NCBI GenBank assembly: GCA_964585225.1
Contig: CAZPCZ010000077.1
Span: 1-5,748, forward strand
Direction of reading: 5' to 3'
DNA: 5,748 nucleotides
DNA from: CAZPCZ01 sp964585225
Lineage (GTDB): Bacteria; Patescibacteriota; Patescibacteriia; JACPHY01
Shown here: piece by piece, positions 1 through 4,139 of the stretch
Layout: each line of letters starts with the position of its first letter
Position numbering within the stretch: position 1 is the first letter of the stretch
Notes under the pieces: model-generated
What the model was told of the DNA's origin: nothing
Seen by the model: the letters and a program-made list of their open reading frames with translations, nothing else
Database searches by the model: none
Position numbers and translations under genes: made by a program

Positions 1-1506
1 TCACCGACCACCGCCGATCGACAGCGCGCCGACGGATCGGATCACCTGGAGGATCCCCTCGATTTCCTGCTCCCAGCGATCGCCGTACACCGCGCGGAAG
101 AACGGTGTCGGTGGAATCCAACGCGATGCGTCAATCTCCTCGGTTGTGGTATCCGCGATCGCCTCGGTACGCACGAGCGCGGAGCCCACGGTGGGGTGAC
201 CCGCACTGTTCGGCGCGAGCGAGAGATCCTCGACCGGCGTCGCCATGATAACCGCCTCGCTGTTCCGTGCGTTCCCGCTCCCGTCCTCCGCGCGGAGGAT
301 GTAGAGGTATGCCTGACCGGGGACGACCGACCGATCAACGTACCGCTCGATGCCGCGCGGGACCCACGTGAGCGGGCTCCCGGACACCGCGGTGGACGGC
401 GGGGTGTTCCGGAGCACCGCGACGCGCGCGAGGTCGCGGTCCGGCGGATCACGCCACACGAGCGTCACGGCACCGCTCGTCATGGTCACGGTGATTGCGG
501 ATGGTGGTGCTGGTGGGGTGAAATCCGACCCGCTCGCGTTCGAGCCTGATGCGATGACGACGAAGTATGACGCGCCGTTCGTCAGGAACGCGCACGCCCC
601 GTTCGTCACCACGCAGGTCGCCATGGGCGCGGTGACCCCGTGGAGGTTCGCGGTTGGCGAGCGGTAGATCTCGAGCACTTGCCGCTCGTACTGCCGCCCG
701 ACCGGAATGGTGATCGTCACCGCGCGGTCGAACGTGAGGCTCGTCCCCGGAACCCCGTACTCGATCGCCCGCAGCATGGAGCCGGTCGCGTTCGTGACCT
801 CGCTGGTCCCGTCGCGCGCTCGGAGCCGGGCGAGGTCCATGGCCCCCGTGGTCGGGACAATCGTCGTCCCCGCCGGCATCGATACCTGCGCGGTCCCACT
901 GGGGAGGGTGAGCGAGGTCGTGAGCGCAGGGACTATGGTCGCGCGGGTGGCAGCGCTCGTGAGCTCCCCGGACGGCACCGTGAGGTACCCGAGCGACGCG
1001 AGCTGAACGAGCTCGTCCGCGCTCAGCTCCACCGCGGCGGGAATCGGACTCGCGGTGGTGGTGGCGACTGGGGCGGTCGTGGTCGTGGGGGTCGTCGTGG
1101 TGGTCGTCTGCGTCGTATCAGTAGTCGTCACTGAGGTGATCGTCGGAGCAGGCGCGGTGGGTTCGGGGGTGGGGGTCGTTGTCGCACGGCTCGGGGACTG
1201 ACCGCTCTGCAGGGCGTCGAGGACTTCGGTCGCGCGATCCGAGCGCGACTCGACCGCGGTCGGAGCCGCGCGGTCGGCGCCGCTCGCACGGCGATCGTCG
1301 CGATTGTCATCGCGTTCGGTCTCCCGTTCACGGTCGACTCGACTCGTATGGTCCTCCCCACGATCGCGATTCCGTCGCGACGCATCAGACTTGCCGAAGA
1401 GAACTCCCGGCGCAATGAGCACGAGCAGGATCAACAATCCACCGACGGCGTGGCGGAGGTCGCGAGAGATCTCGTCTCGGCGGTCGTGGTCTTCGGGAGT
1501 AATCAT
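1..1506 (-). CDS. Membrane-anchored exported protein: Thr-rich stalk, beta domain, fibronectin III-like domain
   Basis: Complete 501-residue ORF; ATG at 1506-1504, TGA at 3-1. A charged N-terminus (1-20) precedes one hydrophobic segment (about 21-37, VGGLLILLVLIAPGVLF) with no cleavage site that I can see, so it is probably an N-in signal anchor. Residues 38-95 are a highly charged Arg/Asp/Glu linker, and 108-153 are almost all Thr, Pro and Ala, a rigid stalk probably crossing the envelope. Residues about 155-320 form a beta-rich domain with ITIPVG, LEIYRS and a Cys298/Cys305 pair (possible disulfide) near a SYFVVIAS strand; I recall this pattern from many CPR surface proteins. Residues about 331-423 look like fibronectin type III (PPSAITV, VTLVWRDP, DRSVVPGQAYLYILRAED). 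The 78-residue tail is unrecognised. No Shine-Dalgarno is visible before the ATG. Likely role: surface adhesion or an envelope structure; no enzymatic motif is seen. The ORF is firm, the domains are moderately sure, and the function is unknown. Confidence 0.85.
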   Translation of the reverse strand: MITPEDHDRRDEISRDLRHAVGGLLILLVLIAPGVLFGKSDASRRNRDRGEDHTSRVDRERETERDDNRDDRRASGADRAAPTAVESRSDRATEVLDALQSGQSPSRATTTPTPEPTAPAPTITSVTTTDTTQTTTTTTPTTTTAPVATTTASPIPAAVELSADELVQLASLGYLTVPSGELTSAATRATIVPALTTSLTLPSGTAQVSMPAGTTIVPTTGAMDLARLRARDGTSEVTNATGSMLRAIEYGVPGTSLTFDRAVTITIPVGRQYERQVLEIYRSPTANLHGVTAPMATCVVTNGACAFLTNGASYFVVIASGSNASGSDFTPPAPPSAITVTMTSGAVTLVWRDPPDRDLARVAVLRNTPPSTAVSGSPLTWVPRGIERYVDRSVVPGQAYLYILRAEDGSGNARNSEAVIMATPVEDLSLAPNSAGHPTVGSALVRTEAIADTTTEEIDASRWIPPTPFFRAVYGDRWEQEIEGILQVIRSVGALSIGGGR

Positions 1507-1552
1507 ACGGCGCGGGGTGCGCGAGTGTGCGGCGAACGTGAGTGCGCACGGT

Positions 1553-1582
1553 ACTATACTTCAGTATAGCGCAACGCACCAA
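1553..1582 (-). promoter_or_regulatory. Candidate promoter of the minus-strand surface-protein gene
   Basis: Read on the minus strand, TTGGTG (1582-1577) and TATAGT (1558-1553) are separated by 18 bases. The -10 matches 5 of 6 consensus bases, the -35 only the first three. The predicted start near 1546 would leave a leader of about 40 bases. The -10 lies inside the CTATAC/GTATAG inverted repeat, which also contains TATACT on each strand, so the exact -10 is uncertain. Confidence 0.4.
1554..1569. repeat. Perfect 6-bp inverted repeat in the divergent intergenic region
   Basis: CTATAC-TTCA-GTATAG, perfect over 6 bp with a 4-base spacer. It overlaps the putative -10 of the minus-strand gene, so it could be an operator for a dimeric regulator. 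It may also simply be two overlapping TATA-like boxes; no regulator is visible nearby. Confidence 0.5.
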
Positions 1583-1607
1583 CCCCGCCGAGCTCCGGCC
1601 GAGGCGC

Positions 1608-1636
1608 TTGACGGGAATGCGCTACTGTGGTAGCGT
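1608..1636 (+). promoter_or_regulatory. Candidate sigma70-type promoter of the lipoprotein gene
   Basis: TTGACG (1608-1613) matches the -35 consensus at 5 of 6 positions. After 17 bases comes TAGCGT (1631-1636), a weak -10 (T, A and final T match) supported by an extended -10 TG at 1628-1629. The start is predicted near 1643, leaving a leader of about 50 bases. The -10 overlaps a perfect inverted repeat GCTAC-TGTG-GTAGC (1621-1634), which could be an operator or chance. Confidence 0.6.
1621..1634. repeat. Perfect 5-bp inverted repeat across the -10 of the lipoprotein promoter
   Basis: GCTAC-TGTG-GTAGC. It is placed where a repressor would compete with RNA polymerase, but it is short and could follow partly from the extended -10 sequence itself. 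Confidence 0.4.
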
Positions 1637-1681
1637 TAGGGGTCCTTTTCCAAGCCACGTTTACCCGCCGATCACCACACG

Positions 1682-1689
1682 AAGGAGGT
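1682..1689 (+). promoter_or_regulatory. Strong Shine-Dalgarno of the lipoprotein gene
   Basis: AAGGAGGT, an eight-base match to the 16S anti-Shine-Dalgarno. Two in-frame ATGs follow, at 1693 and 1696. Spacing from the GGAGG core is 4 bases to the first and 7 to the second, so 1696 is preferred. This is the only strong ribosome-binding site I see at a gene start here; the surface-protein gene and prs lack one. Confidence 0.85.
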
Positions 1690-1695
1690 CCGATG

Positions 1696-2915
1696 ATGCG
1701 AGCGATGTACGGATGCGCACTGCTGTGCACGATGCTCTCGTGCGACAATTCGCCGCGGAGCCAAGCAGAGCGACGGTTCGATGCGCTCGAGTATCGCGTC
1801 GCGATGCTCGAGCAGAAGACGAGACGTCACGNNNNNNNNNNNNNNNNNNNNNNNNNNNNNNNNNNNNNNNNNNNNNNNNNNNNNNNNNNNNNNNNNNNNN
1901 NNNNNNNNNNNNNNNNNNNNNNNNNNNNNNNTTCGATGCGCTCGAGTATCGCGTCGCGATGCTCGAGCAGAAGACGAGACGTCACGTCGAAGCGGAGACC
2001 GCCACGCGAACGGCGGCCGCGAAGCCGATCGTCAACCGGTGTCCGAATCCGATCGATGGGGGATGGTACGGCCATCAGCGACCGGCGCTTCACGTGAGCG
2101 ATCCTCCCCCAGGCCTTCCGGAGTTTCGGATCTACTGGGGACTCAATCGAGAGCATGAGTGCCTCCCCGTAGCGAGCCCCTGCCGAGCCCAGGGCGTTCC
2201 GGCAGAGCGGACCAGTGCGTCGCTGCGCGCGTGCGGGTACCCCTCGTATTCGTCCTGGGCCACGTTGCTCACCGGCCTCCTGGACACATTCGTCGTTGAA
2301 CCGCAGATCTACCCGAACGAGCCCGACGTCAACGAAGCGTACGGTCTGCTGCAGGCCGGGAACAGCGCGGTGCGCGAATACACCACGTGGACCGACGATC
2401 TGCGCACGCGGGTCTTTCCGCAGATCATCAGCTCGCGACGTCTCGGGGGGCTCCTGTACGACTGGGCCATGCCGCACGTGAAGGATGCGTGGCGGCAACT
2501 CTCACCCACTGATCAGCGAGTCTACCTCGGTATCCTCGAACACGGCCAGCGCTACCTCGCGACGTACAACCACCGTCGTGAGCTCGCGTACCTCCAGCGC
2601 CTCAAGCGCGGCGACTGCGACGTCCCGCGGTGGTGGCTCCGGTGGTACTCGGATAACGATGGAGATGGAGTGGACGACGACGGCAATGGACAGGCGGACG
2701 AGGACGTTGGGCATGTCTACTCCAAGATGGAGTGCATCGACGAGTTCATGCGCTCCGGCCCAGATGGAGCAGACACACCCTACCGCAAGCTCGAGGCGTT
2801 CTTCTTCCGCCGTGCGCAGCAGGGCGTGAAGGTGGCGGACATGCGGTACTGGCTCGACCGCGTCGTGGCGGAGCTCCACCCGCTGACGCCGGCCGAGGCG
2901 ACCGCGGCGAAGTAG
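1696..2915 (+). CDS. Putative lipoprotein with coiled coil, conserved-looking Cys and Ca2+-loop-like motif (interrupted by a sequence gap)
   Basis: The frame before the gap and the frame after it differ as written, but merging the duplicated 55-mer flanking the gap gives one continuous protein of 354 residues ending in TAG at 2913-2915. Numbering uses that merged protein from the ATG at 1696. Residues 1-16 resemble a lipoprotein signal (CALLCTMLSC) with Cys16 as the lipidated residue; Met at -3 makes the lipobox imperfect. F28, L31, V35, L38 and T42 fall in 3-4 heptad spacing, a short coiled coil. The remainder has six Cys (64, 104, 111, 128, 256, 295), an even number compatible with disulfides outside the membrane, a Trp-rich PRWWLRW patch (259-265), and an Asp run at 268-285 (DNDGDGVDD then DDGNGQADED) resembling thrombospondin-3 or EF-type Ca2+ loops. 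I do not recognise the 60-354 domain as any named family, and no catalytic motif stands out. It is transcribed divergently from the stalk protein and ends 23 bases before a terminator hairpin. Confidence 0.75.
1777..1831 (+). repeat. 55-bp direct repeat, copy left of the gap
   Basis: Identical base for base to 1932-1986 and running exactly to the last base before the N run. It encodes the coiled-coil segment beginning FDALEYR. It is probably the overlap of two adjoining contigs rather than a biological repeat. Confidence 0.95.
1832..1931. other. Assembly gap of exactly 100 N
   Basis: One hundred undetermined bases, a conventional placeholder length and not a measured one. Because the same 55 bases abut it on both sides, there may be no missing sequence at all. 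Reading frames through it should not be trusted as written: the frame shifts by 2 mod 3 across the gap. Confidence 0.98.
1932..1986 (+). repeat. 55-bp direct repeat, copy right of the gap
   Basis: Second identical copy, beginning at the first base after the N run and continuing without a break into the downstream part of the lipoprotein gene (HVEAETATRTAAAKP follows). Confidence 0.95.
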
Positions 2916-2920
2916 CGCGA

Positions 2921-2939
2921 CGAACACGATCGAACACGA
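2921..2939 (+). repeat. Two CGAACACGA copies before the terminator
   Basis: The 9-mer CGAACACGA occurs at 2921-2929 and 2931-2939 and again at 3039-3047, each time just before or touching a terminator-like hairpin. It may be part of a local duplication of terminator sequence, or chance. Confidence 0.5.
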
Positions 2940-2964
2940 CGGGGACCCCACGGGTCCCCGTTTC
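2939..2964 (+). terminator. Intrinsic terminator-like hairpin of the lipoprotein gene
   Basis: ACGGGGACCC (2939-2948), loop CAC, GGGTCCCCGT (2952-2961): a perfect 10-bp GC-rich stem with a 3-base loop, 23 bases after the TAG. The U tract is short (TTTC, counting the last stem base), so termination may be moderate or factor-assisted. Confidence 0.75.
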
Positions 2965-3044
2965 ACATTGCGTGCATCTTCACGCAAACGATCATTGTGA
3001 GAAGCCACAGCGATGGGCCGCCAATGACGCTGCACGTACGAACA
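2962..3044. other. Non-coding stretch between the two terminator hairpins
   Basis: No credible gene. It contains a third, weaker hairpin, TTGCGTG-CATCTT-CACGCAA (2968-2974 with 2981-2987), enclosed by TCACA (2963-2967) and TGTGA (2996-3000), which could pair outside it. No RNA family is recognised. It could be a processed 3' end or a small structured RNA. Confidence 0.4.
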
Positions 3045-3076
3045 CGAAACCGGACTCCGTACGGAGTCCGGTTTCG
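3045..3076 (-). terminator. 32-bp perfect palindrome, probable bidirectional terminator after the tRNA
   Basis: Positions 3045-3076 are perfectly self-complementary: a 14-bp stem from CGAAACCGGACTCC with a GTAC loop. The stem carries AAA on one arm and TTT on the other, so either strand yields a GC hairpin ending in U residues. It lies 28 bases past the 3' end of the minus-strand tRNA and is the likely end of the surface protein-prs-tRNA unit. It would also back up the lipoprotein-gene terminator on the plus strand. Confidence 0.8.
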
Positions 3077-3104
3077 CATCACCAACTTGTTCCAAAATAC
3101 CCAA

Positions 3105-3176
3105 TGCGGGTAGGCGGAATCGAACCGCCGTCCTCTGATTGGCAACCAGATGTAATGGCCATTATACGATACCCGC
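3105..3176 (-). tRNA. tRNA-Gly (anticodon GCC)
   Basis: A 72-base cloverleaf. The acceptor stem GCGGGTA/TACCCGC is perfect. The D arm has a 3-bp GTA/TAC stem and a loop containing GG. The anticodon arm is TCTGG/TCAGA (one G-U pair) with loop TTGCCAA, anticodon GCC. The variable region is GGAC, and the T arm is GGCGG-TTCGATT-CCGCC. The overall sequence, including GTATAATGGC, resembles E. coli glyT-type tRNA-Gly. The discriminator is A, and CCA is not encoded (TTG follows), so CCA must be added after transcription. GCC reads GGC and GGU. Its 5' base directly abuts the last base of the prs stop codon. Confidence 0.95.
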
Positions 3177-4139
3177 TCATCGCTTCTTACGATACGTCAT
3201 TTGGAGCGCCTGCGTCAACGCGGGTGCGAGAGAAACGGTGCGAAGCGCCCGCCTTCGCCTAAGGCTCCGGCGAGGCGATGGGAGCGAATCACTCACGATA
3301 ATGCGATCGATGCGGGCGCGCCGCAGACGCACGAGCGCGGGGCCGGAGAGCACCGCGTGCGTGGCGAGGATGGCGATGCGTGTGGCGCCTGCGGCGCGGA
3401 GTCGTTGTGCCGCCGCGGTAATCGTCCCCGCGGTGTCGATCATGTCATCCACGAGCACGATGGCGCGGCCACGTACACGAGCGCGATCGGCCGATCGGAG
3501 CGCGACGCGCGCCACGTTCGGACGCGGACGCGCTTTCTCGAGCACGACGATGTCGCGCGCGCCGAGGAGCGCCGCGAGTCGTCGTGCGCGATCGCGTGCG
3601 CCGGCATCGGGCGCGACGACGACCGGCCGCCTGTCCCTATCCCGTGCACCCCCTCCTACTCCCCCTCTCAAAGAGGGGGAGAGATGACGGGGGTTGGCGA
3701 GCGTTGGGAGCGGATCTACGACGCGAACCGGGATACGGAATGTGCGTACCGCGGCCTCGCTGTGCGGATCGACGAGCACGACGCGATCCGCACCGGCCGA
3801 CTCGAGGAGGCGCGCGACCAGTATCGCCGTGACCGGCTCCTGCGGTTTCGTCGCCCGATCCTGTCGTGCGTACGCAAGGTACGGGATGACGAGCGTGGTG
3901 CGCCGCGCGCCACTCGATCGAATCGCGTGGAGGAGGATGAGGAGGTCGAGGAGCGCACCGGCGTCCGGACCGGTGTTCGCGATGACGACGACATCCTGGC
4001 TTCGTACGACCGTCATCGGCCGCACGTAGCGCTCGCCATCGGAAAAGACGCGAAGCTCGACTCGCCCAACACGCGCGCGGAGTGCGCGCGCGATCGCTCG
4101 CGAGAGTCGTTCGTGTGGTGGGAGCGCGAAGATGATCAT
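3177..4139 (-). CDS. prs: Ribose-phosphate pyrophosphokinase (PRPP synthetase)
   Basis: Makes 5-phosphoribosyl-1-pyrophosphate from ribose 5-phosphate and ATP, the precursor of purines, pyrimidines, NAD, His and Trp; cytosolic. The protein is 320 residues against roughly 310-320 for the family. Family landmarks in order: FSDGE (32-36), PYLAYARQDR (86-95, ATP-binding region), VDPHSE (123-128, His126 matching the metal-binding His), VVVAPDAGARDRAR (173-186), EKARPRPNV (201-209, Lys202 and Arg204 matching the catalytic-loop Lys/Arg), and the PRPP-binding loop VLVDDMIDTAGTI (228-240). All expected catalytic elements are present, so it is probably active. Odd point: residues 149-164 are encoded by a palindromic repeat (3648-3694) between PLPTLA and the VVVAPDAG strand; removing them gives normal family spacing. 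The ATG overlaps the upstream TGA (ATGA, 4139-4136), and no strong Shine-Dalgarno is seen, so it is probably translationally coupled. The stop codon directly abuts tRNA-Gly. Confidence 0.95.
   Translation of the reverse strand: MIIFALPPHERLSRAIARALRARVGRVELRVFSDGERYVRPMTVVRSQDVVVIANTGPDAGALLDLLILLHAIRSSGARRTTLVIPYLAYARQDRATKPQEPVTAILVARLLESAGADRVVLVDPHSEAAVRTFRIPVRVVDPLPTLANPRHLSPSLRGGVGGGARDRDRRPVVVAPDAGARDRARRLAALLGARDIVVLEKARPRPNVARVALRSADRARVRGRAIVLVDDMIDTAGTITAAAQRLRAAGATRIAILATHAVLSGPALVRLRRARIDRIIVSDSLPSPRRSLRRRRALRTVSLAPALTQALQMTYRKKR
3648..3694. repeat. Palindromic repeat element inserted in frame in prs
   Basis: An inner perfect 10-bp stem CTCCCCCTCT (3659-3668), loop CAA, AGAGGGGGAG (3672-3681), flanked by a 6-bp outer pair ACCCCC (3648-3653) and GGGGGT (3689-3694). 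On the coding strand it is read as NPRHLSPSLRGGVGGG (Prs residues 149-164). C- and G-run composition and peptides of the type SPSLRGGVGGG resemble dispersed palindromic repeats I recall from several bacterial groups; I cannot confirm family membership here. It has no counterpart in E. coli-type Prs. Confidence 0.75.

Noticed and set aside
1056..1160. Possible G-quadruplex or simple repeat in the GTGGTG/GTCGT-rich stretch
   Set aside because: It is explained by Thr codons (ACC, ACG, ACA) of the stalk on the minus strand; G runs are mostly only two long.
1542..1776. Plus-strand frame reading through the intergenic region into the post-gap frame
   Set aside because: It joins the true downstream frame only because of the artificial 100-N length. 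The ribosome-binding site and lipoprotein signal are in the other pre-gap frame.
1777..1986. Genuine tandem repeat or two-unit CRISPR-like array around the gap
   Set aside because: Both copies end exactly at the gap edges and 55 is not a multiple of three, so assembly overlap explains it better.
1827..2498. A minus-strand ORF opposite the lipoprotein gene
   Set aside because: It includes the N gap as coding sequence and mirrors the sense gene, which has the ribosome-binding site and terminator.
2502..3104. A 200-codon minus-strand ORF across the lipoprotein 3' end and both terminator hairpins
   Set aside because: It crosses two strong palindromes, starts next to the tRNA with no Shine-Dalgarno, and has no recognisable motif.
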